Notes: a model not told the origin generated them from the sequence alone. A stretch of 64,000 bases of DNA from Neurospora intermedia (GCA_037102815.1 BTPP01000001.1:5295001-5359000), one strand, 5' to 3'. Shown: positions 22,800-35,569, counted from the stretch's first letter. A program made the numbers and translations.

Positions 22800-25700
22800 T
22801 CAGATGCTTGCAAGGCGAGGTCTCCCATCAGGAGCTCGGGCGTGGCAGACCATGAGCTTGAGACTCGTGCCCCATTCCTCACACTCGGCAAGGAGTGCTT
22901 TGTCTCTCCACATGCTTCCGACGGTCCCTGGGCCATTGTCGGTACTAGCAGCGCTCTCATAGCACTGGCTATACCACCATTGTCCCACCTTCGCCACCAT
23001 CTTGGTGATGCTTTCATCTGCTACCGGGCTTCCGTCGCTGATCATCTCGGGAAGGCTGCGTTCATCCTTCATGGACTTGCCCTTGGCAGCGGCTTTGCTT
23101 CTTTTACCGTTCTCGCTTGCAGGCGTTCGTGGAAGGACACTGACGACCGGGACGCCAACACGGCAAGTCTTGAGATCGGCAAAGCCCTTTCTGCCAAGTA
23201 GTCGGAGGATGAGATCCGAGGTCGACCCAAGACTGACGTCAGGGGATTTGGCATGGATGCGTTCCTTCAGGCGGCGGACAGCCTTGCGCCCGTGGTTGCC
23301 CATATTGTTCAGATCAACATCCAGGATCGAAAGCTCAATGTAGCCACCAGGCTTGAGGACACGCCGAGCCTCTGAGATGATATTCCGATAATGTGCCTCG
23401 GGGGCCGCAACCGGGAAGCGAAATACTACAGCCGTAAAACTCTCTGCGCCGAAAGGAAACTTGCCAGTGTGTGACATGTACTGTGCCTGGTAGTGGTTCG
23501 GAGGACTGAGAGGGAGACCAGTTGAGCCATTGCGAGCAGCTGGACGAGGCGGACGAGGCGAAAGGTTGAAGAACGTTGCTGCTGGATACGTTTCGGCTGC
23601 ATAGAAAGACCAGTCGTCGTTGCCAAGACCGTCAATAACGAGGATGGAAGGACGCTTCAGTGAGCCTACGTCGTTGAGCAGCTCATCTCGGACCGGACTG
23701 AAGAGCACATGCCCAAAGGTAAGCCATTTGCTGACCGTCATGGACCCGACGCGTAGATTGACCAAGGCAAGCGGCGAGCCATCCTCCGAACTTTGACTGC
23801 AACGACTCGAGTCGGATCGACGTGAATCATCAACAGGAAGGCTGTTGGTTTGCTTTTCAGTCTCAACCTCTTTTTCTAGTTCCGACTGCTTGCTCACAGT
23901 CTCACCCTGCCGCTGCATCTCTGACTCTCTGGACACGTCAGGTTCCAACGAGCACCTCGGGCTGGGATGATCGGCCAGGAGTTGCTTCACCTTCTCAGCC
24001 ATATCGGAACTATAGACGCTAGAACTGACGGGTATTCTTTGCGAGTGCATAATTTGGGTAAGACTTTGTACCTGTTGTTCTTGGAATTGAGAGCGAAGAG
24101 TTGGGGATTCCAGGGGTGGTTCGATGCGTCGAGTTGGGGTCGCCGTATACTTCTCCAAGTGAAATTGGTTCCCGAAAGACGATCGTGTGGATGAGGGCTG
24201 CCTCAACCTTTCGTCCCCAAACAAGTCATCATACTCGTCCCAAATCTCATCCTCGGCCAATGGTGCACCAGGCTCGGGAATGATTGCAGTAGCCTCGGCA
24301 AAGTTGAATCCTCCGGAGCTGCTAGAAGTTGTGGTGTTGGTGGTGCACAGGGAACCCTTCCTTGGTGAAAATGAGAGAAACTCTTGTCTAATTTCGCTGG
24401 GGTAAGTTGGAAGCATCGATCCCGAATTTCGAGTTAGCGTCGGGGTCTCCATTTCAGCGGTCGTCGCTGGCTCCACACGGACAGGCGTCGATGGCCTGGG
24501 CGGACTAGGTCCCTTGGCTATGGAATATGCATCCCGAAGGTCCATCTTAGACGGCGTGACTTGAGCACTAAGTCTGTGGAACGGCCGAGAGAAACTCTTG
24601 GGTGATATTTGTTCGGCACGAGCACTGACGACTTTTGGAATCCGACCGACCTGAGCAAGTCGGCTCGGGCGGCCCTGTACAGGACTGGTGGTGATTCCGG
24701 CCTGCGTTGCAACGGATGAAGGCATCGACGAAGGCGTTGGAAGCTTAGAAAACTTAACTGGTGACATGTGTTCGAACTCGACTACCGATGGAACCTGGGC
24801 GTTGGCTTCTGAAGTTGAAAAGCTTGAATGCGCATTCTCTTGCGTCACGGAAGGTCGGCGCTCCTCCACTTCCTTGTTCTGCAAGTCGGGGATTTGCTTG
24901 TGAGTTGGAGAATCCGGGCTCTTCGCTTCGCGAAGAACTTCCTCCAAGTCCGGGATATCGGTATCTTCCTGCTCAGATGAGTCCATCATAGTATAGAAGG
25001 CTAGCGGCTTGTTTTGGACGACCTTGACAGTAGCCGCCACAGCAGCCACCGGAGCTGCATTCTCTGAGATGTCCACCTTCTTCGTCTCCGGAGCAGGTTG
25101 ACTGTGATTCCTTCCAAAGAAGTTCCATTTTCGCGGAGAACGAGCTCGCTTCATCAGACGCTTGGGTCCAGAAAGGTTCTTGGGCCCTTCTGATGCTTTG
25201 ATGCCCTGGGCGGCGTCGATCGACGGGGCCAGCATGGAGTCGTCCGTCACGAGGACACTGGCATCAATACTAGTAATCGAGGGAGACGTAACATGGGGTT
25301 GAGTGACGATAGGAGCCGGAATCCTCGGGGGTTCCTTCTCTCCAGACTTCAACCTTTGTATAGATCTCCGCAAAGCCAACGTCGATTTGAGGACTAGGGC
25401 CTCAGACTCACTACTTTCAGAGGGTCTGCAGCTGCTGATAGACGAGCTCTGGGTATGATGACCAGCGCGAGGGAATGCAGACGGCCATAGTGTGTTCCGA
25501 GGGATAGAGTTAAGAGAGACTTGCGAGCCGTTCTGCGGTTCCACGCTGGGTCGTTCGCGCGCGATACTTTGGCTGCTTTCCGTCCGGCTCATTTCCGAAC
25601 CAACATTCCTGTTCTCGATGACTTCGCCGCCTGCAATAACGACAGGTGCCATCCTTTCCAACAAGAAGGAATCGTTAGTCCCGATGCTCTCTTGCGAGCT

Positions 25701-27482
25701 CATCGTCCCAGGGATCGCTAGGCCGGTGTTTGCAAGGCTGTTACTCCTACGGCGCGCTGGCCCGACGCGCCCATAGCCTTCGTGGCCAGTTCCCGCGGCA
25801 GGGCCCTTCCTGGGCGGCTTTTTCTCATCCTTCTGTTGAGGGATCTCTTGGGTTGTCCTTGTCCGTCGTCCGAAAAGGGGGAAGCGTCTCAAGGTCGATA
25901 CACCAGGACTTGGCGTACGAGTAGTCCTTCCTGATTCGGCCTTGATGGTAGTTGCATCTTCCCCCATCCTGGACATTTTTGGGGCTGGTGTTGCCTCTCT
26001 AGTTATGGATGGCCTTAGGAGATGAATGTGCGTGTCGGAAGTTGATGAGAGCAAGCCAGGCCTGGCGGTGGTTGTTGGTGCCAGAAGTCGGCTCGATCTC
26101 TTTTCAGATGGCGCAGATGTCAAGTTACTCTGAATAACGGGCACAGGCAGACCTAGTTGAGAGTGAAGGTCCGGAGTTCCATCTCTGCTCGGGCGGCGAG
26201 GAGGCTGCCCTCTAGGCGGCGCAGCCTGCTGGGCAGCTTGGGCGGGACGAGGTCGAGAGAAAGAGGCTGGCTTTGGCAAAAGTTGCGCTACTGCTGCCGC
26301 TGCTGGTGCCGTTGGATTGGTCGGTGGCGCACGCCAGGGCCTCGGTGCGGATAAACTTCCATCGTGGCTTTTCGTAAACTTGTGTGACGAAATGCGAAGT
26401 GGTGGGCTAGACGCAAGGGGTGATAACTGCTTTTTCTTCTTGGAATCCTTCCCCTCAAGCTCACGGACTGTCGAGTTGGATGACGACGAGGTTAAGGATT
26501 CCCTGACTGATGGTAAACCCTGAGGGTCAGCGCTGACAAGATCTAACTCATTTGATATGCTTCCTCCTCTTCTTCTGCTGACAGGCGGTCTTGTTTGGGT
26601 CGAGTCAACCTGTCTCATCCTGACGCCAGCTCCGGGGAATCGTAAAGGCGCCACCATACCAGGGGACTGAGAGGACATGGACGTAGGCGTGGTGTCTCGA
26701 CTATACGGACCAGGTCCTGGTGACTCGGAGAATCTTGTACATGGACTGCTGCTGAAGCCACTCATCTGACTGCTAGATCCGGAAAACAAGGGCGTAGGGG
26801 GAGGGAGATCGTGAGTTGTTAGCAGGTACGGCACCTCAATGCTGAGGCTTCCATTGCAGGCTGGCGCTTTGACGTCGCGATATCTGTCCAGCTCTGGGTA
26901 TAATGTTGGTGCTTGCGGCGCGCCTGCCACAACTTCGACTTGTTGAGCTGCTTGAATTTCCATCGTGTTCATTGTTGGGTCGAGATCGGAGCGCGAACTG
27001 GCTGAGGAGTCGATTGAGGTCTGAGACCGGGGGTTGGAAGACGATGAGGACAAGCTTGTTTTGGCATGGTTTCCAATCTCGTCTCGGGAGCCTTTGCGGA
27101 TGCTGTTCACTACTTCTTGCGATATCCCTGACTTCTTCCTCCTCAGCACATTTCGAGGTTTCAAGGTCGGCGCGGGTAGTCGGCTGGATGATGCTGATGT
27201 GATCAATGTGGTGTTGCCCAAAGCCTTTGGATTTTTTATTCCAGCTGTAACCCGAGGCTGAATGGGTTCCGGTTGGGTATCGGAGGGTCGCCGTTGCGGC
27301 AAAGATTGCGGTAGCCTACTAGGCATCTTGGGCTGTGGTAGTGTCCTGGCACGTTCGGTGCCTGGCTCTCCTCCTCTCTTCTTCAACAATAAGGAACCGG
27401 GTGGCGCTATAGTACCGGGATTTTTGAGCCTGCTCTCAGCTGGCAAGCCTGAAAGACTAAGTCCTGGTCTTTCGGAAGCCAT
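22800..27482 (-). CDS. Large disordered protein with C-terminal methyltransferase-like domain
   Basis: A single-exon gene of 1560 residues; I start it at the Met of MASERPGLSLSGLP (27482), although an in-frame ATG six codons upstream (27500) is possible. Residues 1 to about 1240 are predicted disordered: rich in Ser, Pro, Arg and Thr, with basic patches (LRRKKSG, KRLMKRARSPRKWNFFGRN) and many SP/TP sites that suggest phosphorylation. From about residue 1245 the sequence becomes globular and follows a class I methyltransferase plan: a strand-loop ILVIDGLGNDDWSFYAA where the SAM-binding motif I would be, then FPFGAESFTAVVFRF, and the strong post-motif SEARRVLKPGGYIELSILD. Motif I lacks the usual GxGxG, so SAM binding is doubtful. 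I know relatives only as fungal 'methyltransferase domain' proteins of unknown role. The length of the unbroken frame is itself strong evidence of coding. Confidence 0.88.
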   Translation of the reverse strand: MASERPGLSLSGLPAESRLKNPGTIAPPGSLLLKKRGGEPGTERARTLPQPKMPSRLPQSLPQRRPSDTQPEPIQPRVTAGIKNPKALGNTTLITSASSSRLPAPTLKPRNVLRRKKSGISQEVVNSIRKGSRDEIGNHAKTSLSSSSSNPRSQTSIDSSASSRSDLDPTMNTMEIQAAQQVEVVAGAPQAPTLYPELDRYRDVKAPACNGSLSIEVPYLLTTHDLPPPTPLFSGSSSQMSGFSSSPCTRFSESPGPGPYSRDTTPTSMSSQSPGMVAPLRFPGAGVRMRQVDSTQTRPPVSRRRGGSISNELDLVSADPQGLPSVRESLTSSSSNSTVRELEGKDSKKKKQLSPLASSPPLRISSHKFTKSHDGSLSAPRPWRAPPTNPTAPAAAAVAQLLPKPASFSRPRPAQAAQQAAPPRGQPPRRPSRDGTPDLHSQLGLPVPVIQSNLTSAPSEKRSSRLLAPTTTARPGLLSSTSDTHIHLLRPSITREATPAPKMSRMGEDATTIKAESGRTTRTPSPGVSTLRRFPLFGRRTRTTQEIPQQKDEKKPPRKGPAAGTGHEGYGRVGPARRRSNSLANTGLAIPGTMSSQESIGTNDSFLLERMAPVVIAGGEVIENRNVGSEMSRTESSQSIARERPSVEPQNGSQVSLNSIPRNTLWPSAFPRAGHHTQSSSISSCRPSESSESEALVLKSTLALRRSIQRLKSGEKEPPRIPAPIVTQPHVTSPSITSIDASVLVTDDSMLAPSIDAAQGIKASEGPKNLSGPKRLMKRARSPRKWNFFGRNHSQPAPETKKVDISENAAPVAAVAATVKVVQNKPLAFYTMMDSSEQEDTDIPDLEEVLREAKSPDSPTHKQIPDLQNKEVEERRPSVTQENAHSSFSTSEANAQVPSVVEFEHMSPVKFSKLPTPSSMPSSVATQAGITTSPVQGRPSRLAQVGRIPKVVSARAEQISPKSFSRPFHRLSAQVTPSKMDLRDAYSIAKGPSPPRPSTPVRVEPATTAEMETPTLTRNSGSMLPTYPSEIRQEFLSFSPRKGSLCTTNTTTSSSSGGFNFAEATAIIPEPGAPLAEDEIWDEYDDLFGDERLRQPSSTRSSFGNQFHLEKYTATPTRRIEPPLESPTLRSQFQEQQVQSLTQIMHSQRIPVSSSVYSSDMAEKVKQLLADHPSPRCSLEPDVSRESEMQRQGETVSKQSELEKEVETEKQTNSLPVDDSRRSDSSRCSQSSEDGSPLALVNLRVGSMTVSKWLTFGHVLFSPVRDELLNDVGSLKRPSILVIDGLGNDDWSFYAAETYPAATFFNLSPRPPRPAARNGSTGLPLSPPNHYQAQYMSHTGKFPFGAESFTAVVFRFPVAAPEAHYRNIISEARRVLKPGGYIELSILDVDLNNMGNHGRKAVRRLKERIHAKSPDVSLGSTSDLILRLLGRKGFADLKTCRVGVPVVSVLPRTPASENGKRSKAAAKGKSMKDERSLPEMISDGSPVADESITKMVAKVGQWWYSQCYESAASTDNGPGTVGSMWRDKALLAECEEWGTSLKLMVCHARAPDGRPRLASI

Positions 27483-28484
27483 TGTGATCCTATATCCCAC
27501 AGAGGAAGGCCGGCTAATTTGACCATACTAAGACTCTTGCTCCGTGGTCCACGACATGAATGCTGTGCAGGAGTAACACAACCAAAGTCTACCGCGCTGG
27601 GAGTATGTGTTCAGGGACGGGAGGCTGTGACCAGCGCAGCGGGAGAAGCCTAGTCGTATGGCGGAACACCGGTGCTCGATCCTGCAGTGGCAATTAAGTG
27701 TTGATCCCGTATCAGTATTCCACCGGGAGCTAAGGTACCCGACAATTCTTTGACAGTAGCGTGTGGATTAAGCAATGTCCATGATGACCGGAGGAACAAA
27801 CGGACGGAAGAATTTGGAAGAAAGAGGCTGAGAAAAAGGAATGATGGTTCAGTAGTCCCTGGATGGATGCTCTACTACTAGTTAGTCTTTCCATTCGTGG
27901 GAACCATGGGCCCCGCATCGGGGCTGGTGTGTAAGTGGTTGAGTACAGGTGAAATGTGATGGTGGGCCGCGAATATTGTCTTGGGGCCAGGGGGGGTTCA
28001 GGTGTTTTTGTTCGTGTATGTGTAGTAGTGGTATTGGGAAGCGATGCAAGACGGGATGGAGGGTGTATGGTTGGTGGGGGTTAGGTGAAGTTGAAGAGAT
28101 GGAGGGTATCACAGCACATAGTAATGTGTAGTAATGTGGGAAAAATACGGATACGCATCAGGGAAAGCGTCGTCGGATGTAGCATCTATAAAACAGAACA
28201 GAAAAGAAAGGAAACAACGTGTGAGCCCAGGCAGACGGAACAGATACACTTACCTAGTTTAGAGAACTTGTCGAAACTGGACAGTCTCAATTCAGTTACA
28301 ACGTGGAAGCCCTGTGGTACAGTCAAGCTGATTTGAAGTGGTAGAGGTAGTAATGAGGGAGTGTAACTGCGGCCAAGCGGGAGAGGTACTACCTCGAGAA
28401 AAGAAAAAAGGGAAGAAAGTGTGAGCTGACAAGGTAGTGGGAAGATTCATTTAGTTGGGTAGTGAAGGCAAGACAAGAGCTCAT

Positions 28485-28508
28485 GAGGTAGAGGTAGAGG
28501 TAGAGGTA
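28485..28508. repeat. GAGGTA hexanucleotide repeat (4 copies)
   Basis: Four perfect tandem copies of GAGGTA in non-coding DNA. Confidence 0.9.
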
Positions 28509-31500
28509 GGTACTGTAGAGTGGCAGTAGTGTAAGGTAGGTAAGTATGTACCTAAAGTCGAGATATCAATAGCGCGGCAAAAAGAGCCCATGTTCCCGAC
28601 TTGCCGCGTAGAGTAAGGATCTGCCGCCAATGAGATGGACAAGGTCGGCGACAATGTGCTTGGGAAATGTCGACCATGTTCATCCAAAGTACACCCGACC
28701 ATGCGGACATGTATGGGTGGAAGGGTACAAGGACCAGGGTTGGTACAATGGCCAGTCCATCGGTGGGAACAGTTAACTTAGAATCTCAATGGGCCGTAGT
28801 CTGGAGGGCCTCATTCGTGGTGTAATTCCACTCATACAGGGCAGTAATTCCATCATGGCAGAGACCGACGGATGCTAGTGCCGATGTAGGCACCCCCGTG
28901 TTGCTATCTTTTGACATTCGGGGTGGCGTAGACAGGATGAAGTGTTGTCAAGTCAACAACAACAACAACACCTGACTCTTGACCATCTTCAGTATGCGCG
29001 ACGTGAGGAGACGGTGAAAGACGTCGGCTGGAAAGTACTTACAAAAACTGACATGATGCGTTGTGCACATGGCATTTGACGATCTTTCGACGACAACCTG
29101 GAAGATGCCCGAAGAAAAGAGGGAGGGAGGGAGTGAGGGAACCTGAGTGAGAAGGAAGAGTCATCCTTGAAAGTTGGGAAAAGAAGAGGGGCGAAGACGC
29201 GGTGGAGAGCCGTGGCGTGTCCAATCCGCATCCAAGTTGGCGACCTCTTGTGGCTTGACAAGAGGAAGGAAGAAGCTGTCAAAAGGCAAAAGCGTCGTTG
29301 CTGTTGGTTGGGCTGCATGGTGTCAATAGCATTCAATCCACCTGCAGCGGGAAGAGTGGAGATACCTAGGTACCTACAACTAGGAGGAACGAAGCTATGA
29401 ACAGGAATGGGCCAGTGGGCCGTCAAATCTGTCGCTGTGTCTTTCCTTGTTGGCTTGTCAGCCCCTACTATAGGCTGTACTGCGGTATTGTACCTGACGC
29501 TACAGAAAAGTTGGGTACCAACTGAATCAACACCGACCTCGGATGCATCACGCGAACATGAAAGGAACATCTCATTGAATTTTCAATATCGAATGCAAAG
29601 AGTGCGTGTCCCTAGCGGCTGTGTCGTCTCATGCTCAAAACGACAACCAAAGACAGGCAAAGACAGCCCTGGAATATGCATGTGGAGTTGCCCTATGAGC
29701 ACCTAGAAGACAATGTGAAGTGTGCCATTGGGCGCGAGTTAACAACGGGATTTTGTTCAATGCTACCCCCTCCCCCTCTCCTCAATCTTTGGTAGCATTC
29801 GATCCTCTTACCTACTCCTTTGCTGTGTAGTACTATGTAGACCCTTCCTGGACATCCCCAGAGCCTCCATTCGAAGCCTGGAGATCGCTGCTTAGTACCT
29901 TGTCAGAAGAAATTTGCGTGATGGTGATGAGCCCCCGCGCCCCCCTTGGCCGACCATCTAGGCCGACTGGGGGATATGAAGAGCAATGACCCCGGCCCGT
30001 TTATCTGGCCATCTGCACTCTCCAACTGTCCAGATATCTCATAGCCATGGATGTCCCTGGCTTTCGACATCAGAATAGACAAGTCAATCGGCTCAAAGCG
30101 GCGCGGGAATTTGATGGACGGCAAGGTTCCATGGATGGTTATCGCGGGGTTCTTGCGCCCTCATCTCAGGGTCATCTACAAACCACGAGTTCAGGGGTTC
30201 GCGAGAACACCATGTCTTAGTGTGATATCTTCGTCATATACCCACTCAGAGCTAAGGAAAAGTTGGAATCTCTGACGTCCTCAATCCCATCAAGTTCTCT
30301 CACACGCCGGGCCAGCCATCGGGAATGAGAAAACTAGTGCGTCCGTGATGGGCTCAACTAGGTATGTTTTTTGACCTTTTATCCGGTCACAAGAACCCCC
30401 GAGGCCGTCAAGGATTTCGAGCAAAATGTCATCAACAACACCCTACGCTCTTCAAAATGACAGGATCCATGTCGTTGATCCCCCGGAGGCGCTAAATGAA
30501 CTCGCCGGCAAAAGAAAGGAAACGAGGGGGGACGGGTCCTGTCCGAGGTATAATTTCAGGCATAATGGCGGCGCGATTACCATCACCCCAATACCGAAAC
30601 CATGGCACAGACAACACAAAATCTCCCACCCCGCGGTCCATCGTCAATATATCTTCCCATCTCGTCAACCGTCTACATCCCGTCCGGCTCCAGGTCCCCA
30701 GTCTGGTCTGCGCACATCGCACATCGCACAACGCCCGTAGCGACCTGTGTGTCGTGTCAATCAAGTGTCAATCGTGTCCGTGCAAGACGGAATAGAGAGA
30801 TTGAAGGACACCACAAGCGAGCCGATTATCCCCTCGCACCGAGTGAGTCCTTGTACGCAAATGGTAGCAGACTCGCGGGGTGTCCCAGATCTAACTGAAC
30901 CTGCGGCGTTCGCTCCCGTGGAACCGGTCTGTCGAGGCTCATTCATTCGTCATCGCTACAGGTCATTGTCGTGACGAGCAAAGCATGACGGACGGGTTGC
31001 TGATCGATCAGTTCATTGCAAGCAAGCGTCCGTCCGTAAGCTATCGGGGCCATGTCATCCACGTTGTTCTGGGGAAGCACGACATTCTTTAGTCAGGGGT
31101 GGATGGATCACTGATGGGGACCACTTGGGGCATTCGACCATTGAAGACATCGTGTGGTTGCCCTGCTATGTCTCACTGGATTCTTCACAGACACAGGAAT
31201 GATAGCTCACCGGTAAGTACATGAACCCCAGCATCTCGGAAGCCAATGGATTTTGCAAGTCGGGGATTTATTCGCCTGCCGTAAACCGCCCAGTGGGCAT
31301 CGTCGAAAAAGCCATCGTTTCGACAGCCGCCCAAATCCACGCTACCATTCGTCGATCCACCCCTTGCTCAATGTCCTGATGCGGCGCACAAGGTCAGTCT
31401 CATTGGACGGAAAATGAGGAGGAATTGTAACCAATCACTTTGGCTTGCTGCCAGTGGGTGTCGTGAAGTTTTGGAGGAGTTGGAGCATTTGGAGGGGTCT

Positions 31501-34500
31501 TCATTTTCCAATCACAGTGACCAAACACCCTTCTGGACTTCACGCCTACTGAAAAGGGTAGGTCAGGCCGGATCTTCTGTGATCTTGCTGACTTCAAATC
31601 TCAGGAGCACGGAGTGTTATTCTACCCTATATGGCCTGTCACAGAAATTCCGGTGCGGATGTTGAAGAAAACCGAACTCCACGTGATAAAAGTCAGAGTT
31701 TTTTTTTTTTTTCTTTCACCCATCACATCACAACAGAGCGAACTACATACACTACACGGGGTGTGGGTTCACAATCGTACACTACATACGGTACCTTACT
31801 TGAGGCCAACGGTTGTGCATCAGCAACCACTAGGGGATATCATGGGGAACTTTGAATTTATACTATGGTCAGTCATCTACTGTGCATACTACTTGTAGGA
31901 TGGTGGACCAAGCAAGCTGAATTCTGCATATCAACGTCCTCCAATTTTCCCAAGAAACAAGTTGGACATCCAATCTCTCATTGACAAGTTTTGTCGATGA
32001 TCAGAAAAATGTTCGAATTCGATGCCACAGCTACGAGGTGAGCCTCCATCGCCCAGGGGGGCATCGGTTGTCTTCGCCGGAAAGTCTCCACCAGAAACCA
32101 ACGCCAGCGACCTAACCTAGAGCTCAGCCTAGAGGTACGTAATAACACCAATCATCCAGTTCGCATCGCATGCGCTGCAGGGCTTCCTTCGATAAAAAAA
32201 GAAAAGAAAAACAAATTGAATTGGGTCTGCTCTATGCTGTGGGCTTTCAGGCCACTGGGCCTCGGTTCCAGATACGCCTCGTTCCGAATCCTTCTCAAGA
32301 AAATCGAACCCGAACTGCTGGAGACACTGTGGCTGCGTGCCCCCTAGACTAAAGCCGTGGCCGGCCGGCCGGGTCCATGGGTGTGGCGAGTAAACTCAAA
32401 AAAGCGAAGCAACAAAGATGACTGAACCAACCAACTTCTCGCGTTAATGCTTCGCCATACTCAAAATACCATTGTGGTAGGTTTTGCGAGGGAAAGTGAG
32501 GCTGGTGACGTGGCACTTTTCAGTTGCGGTCGCTACTACAAAACCGCATCAACCGCTTAGGCTGCCTCCTCCGTCCCTTCTAGGCCAAAATTTGCCCCGA
32601 GTTTTGTACAACTCATCAACTCTTCAGCTTTGCTTGCCCACAACATCACACCACGAGTTACAAGGGCGATGATGGAGTCCTCCGCCGTGTTGAATTTCGA
32701 GTCAGTATCTTGCTCTGCTGAAATCCACCTCGAGAGCTGGAAACATCGAAAGAATTGCAACGAACGAACCATGGATGTGGTATCAGCCGCTATTAGTGTC
32801 AATCCCGTGAAAACACCGTGAGGCGTAAAGGTACCACCAAAAGACCCCTGTCGTCTCTACGCCAAGCTAGAAGCTAGGTACCCAAAAGCTCGCCGCAACA
32901 GGGGCTCTTGCAGTTCATTGGCCACCAACAACGTCTTGGACAACCACCGAACAAGTCGAATAGTTGAACACCAAGCGTCCTGGACAGGATCTGGGGAAAC
33001 ATGTGCTCATATTGTCCTGTTTCGGAGAGAGTCCTCTTCTGTATATTGGTAGAGCTTCTCAATCCTCTGGAGGGTCTCGGATGGTTCAGTCTCTGCCAAC
33101 GTGATCATCAAGTGGTGTGAAGTTTTTATAGAGTCATCGTTCTTGCGGCTCTGAGTGGGTACAAGGTGTAGATAGACGACATATTGTTGCGTGAGTTGCT
33201 TGCTGCCTTGTTGCTGGATTACCTAAACGTTCGTCATTCGGGGCTACTGGAAGACGGAATTAAGACCTGTTCTTGGTGGTCATTGGATATCCTAAACCCA
33301 TACGAAAGAAGAAAAAAAGAAAGGAAAAAAAAAAGTAAAAAAAAAAAAAGGAAAAAAGGAGAGACGCCATGCCTACTAACTACACAACACTACAACGTAT
33401 GCCCAGGTCTGAGTTATCCGACGGAGGTCACATTCAGCAAGTCTTGGGAGGACCGGAGAGTTGCCAGAACAATCACTCCTCCCTTTTCCTTCTTCCATCA
33501 TCAGCTCTTCGCCAAGCTAGCTGAGCATCCATCACGTTTAGAATGCCTCCCCAACATTCCACGCTTACCTTGCCTTTCTTCGTTCGGTACCTACCCTACG
33601 TAGTGTTATATTTTTTTTTTCAACTTGTCTCCCCTTGATGACCTGGCAACCCCAATCTTCAGTCATTCATTCCCACTCTTTCTATGCCATACCATACCTG
33701 CCTACTAATTCAGATTCAGCTTGATCGAATAGGGATGAGGATATGATTCGATGGGTCGATCGTTCTCCCTCCCTTCAAGGCTTTCCGTTATCGTCACCAT
33801 TCTATAGTAGTGTACCCAACCCACCCACCCACGAGTAGTGTACCTGACCATATCAAGCGTACAGTGTACACTATAGAGGGCAGAGAAACATACTTCCATG
33901 TACCTTGTTTTCCCGTGTCCCGTCCCGCCATCTGCCTGGGGCGTAGGGCAGGGCGCTTCCCCAGCTCCAAGCTAAGTAGCCAGGCAAGCCAGGTTAACCT
34001 CGCTCGAAAGCTCCAAAGCTGGCAAGTCAAAAATCAAGATGTTGGGGTAGGTATCCTAAGGGAATGTGGCTCCCTGGTATAGGACACATTCTGCTGCGCT
34101 CTTCATCTTCAAACTAGTAGAAAGCATGATTGGGCTGTGCCCATCTACACTATGTACTTTTCTTCCTGCCCAGTGACGAAGTTCATCTTCGCGAATAGCA
34201 TTCGTTGGAAGCCACTCCCGCCTTAAGATAACATGCCCAAGTTGGTTTGAGCCGTGGTTTTACTTCGCCGCCATCACCATCAGTAACCCCCAGAGAAATG
34301 GCTTCTGCTGGGTGGATCCGAGTGGTTCTATTCAAGAGTTTTCCTTCCTGCCTTTAATTGTGGCTTTTCAAGATCTCGGCGTTAAAATGCAGTATACAGG
34401 TAGCTATTTCTCAACTCACTCCACCTCCGATAACAAGTCATATCTGACTTTGACCAAAAGTTCACACTCATCCTTTTCTTCTTCTTCTTCTTCAACACTG

Positions 34501-34635
34501 GGCGTTTACTCAGCCTATAAGCGTCACAAGCCCCGAAATACCCCCTCCTTTTTCTTCCCCTCCCCCTCGAATCCTTCATCCTTCCACTTTCTTCACCGGC
34601 AGTTTATGACACGTTGGATGGTTTGCTTTACCTAC

Positions 34636-34654
34636 TAGTGTAGTGTAGTGTAGT
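34636..34654. repeat. TAGTG pentamer array
   Basis: Three and a half tandem copies of TAGTG; the longest of the dispersed arrays of this pentamer in the window (others at 662, 796, 1044, 5715, 7843 and 47953). Confidence 0.9.
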
Positions 34655-35569
34655 CCCTATCACTAGCCGTTACAAAACCTCCTCTCCAACCCCGCTTGTA
34701 AATGACTAGATGACTAAACGATAGACCAGTCAAAGCGAGTAAATGCGTGCAGGACTAATGAAGCAAGACAGCTAAGCGCCTTGCTTGCGCCAGCCCATCG
34801 GTCTATCAGCCAGCCAGCCAGCCAAGCCAAGCCAGACCCGGACGTCACTTGTTCACTCACTGGCTTATTATGCAATACTGACTGCCTACCTGGCTGGGCT
34901 GTGCGGCGTTTTAGGTGAGTGAGTGGAAAAGGGAAATGGCTCTCCCCAGAAATGAGGGGAAAGGGGACATGAAATGGAACTCCGGGTACTGTTGGCGACT
35001 GGTCCTCGTTGAAGCAGTCATGGAAGTCAGCGCCGGCGGTTGGATGGCATGAGGTTGAGCAAATATTGCTCTAGAGGGTATGTAGTATCTGGTTAGTGAA
35101 GGTAGAGAGCGTTAATGTAGGATACCCTTCATCCATTGACGGAAGTGGCTGTCTCGTGTGAGCATCTTTCTTGCTACCTGAATATACTGCGTAGTATGTA
35201 TCATGCTAAATTGTTGTGTGTGGACGGTTGAAATGGAAATCAAATATGTAAACAAGTTTCCAGTATGTGCATTTCGTGCAAAGCGTCTGTCTGTTTCAGA
35301 CCCAAGCAACATTGTTCTGTTCTGTTGTTCCTCCTCGCGGAAGCTCGTGCTCTCCCTTCCTTGCTCTCGTCATGTCCTGTAAACCATGATCTTGTGAAAT
35401 CCGTGCTTTCTATCGTCTATAGATCCCTCTTCGTATTGGTACAAATACATGACCGCAAGGTATGCAAAATGCGGCCACATATCGAAAGTCGGAGGCCAAA
35501 TTATGAAATAGATGATGGGTAGTTAGGTCGGTACTGTGTATCCCGCAGCAACTTGACTGCTTCTTACTG

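Larger units (their letters stand above)
27483..35569. other. 8-kb stretch without a supportable gene
   Basis: The longest gap in the window. The left 0.5-1 kb should be the promoter and leader of the 1560-residue gene; the right end should hold the 3' UTR of the 910-residue gene ending at 35570. In between I find only short random ORFs (e.g. 28989-29570 minus, 30426-30740 plus, 34312-34638 plus) with no domain, no codon bias and no plausible splicing into longer products. Simple repeats: GAGGTA x4 at 28485-28508, an A-rich tract about 33305-33356, TAGTG x3 at 34636-34654, and two TACACTACA at 31748-31756 and 31778-31786. Non-coding RNAs cannot be excluded. Confidence 0.5.

Noticed and set aside
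28989-29570. 193-codon minus-strand frame in the 8-kb gap
   Set aside because: No domain, signal peptide, membrane segment or codon bias; amino acid composition looks random, and no intron could extend it into something recognisable.
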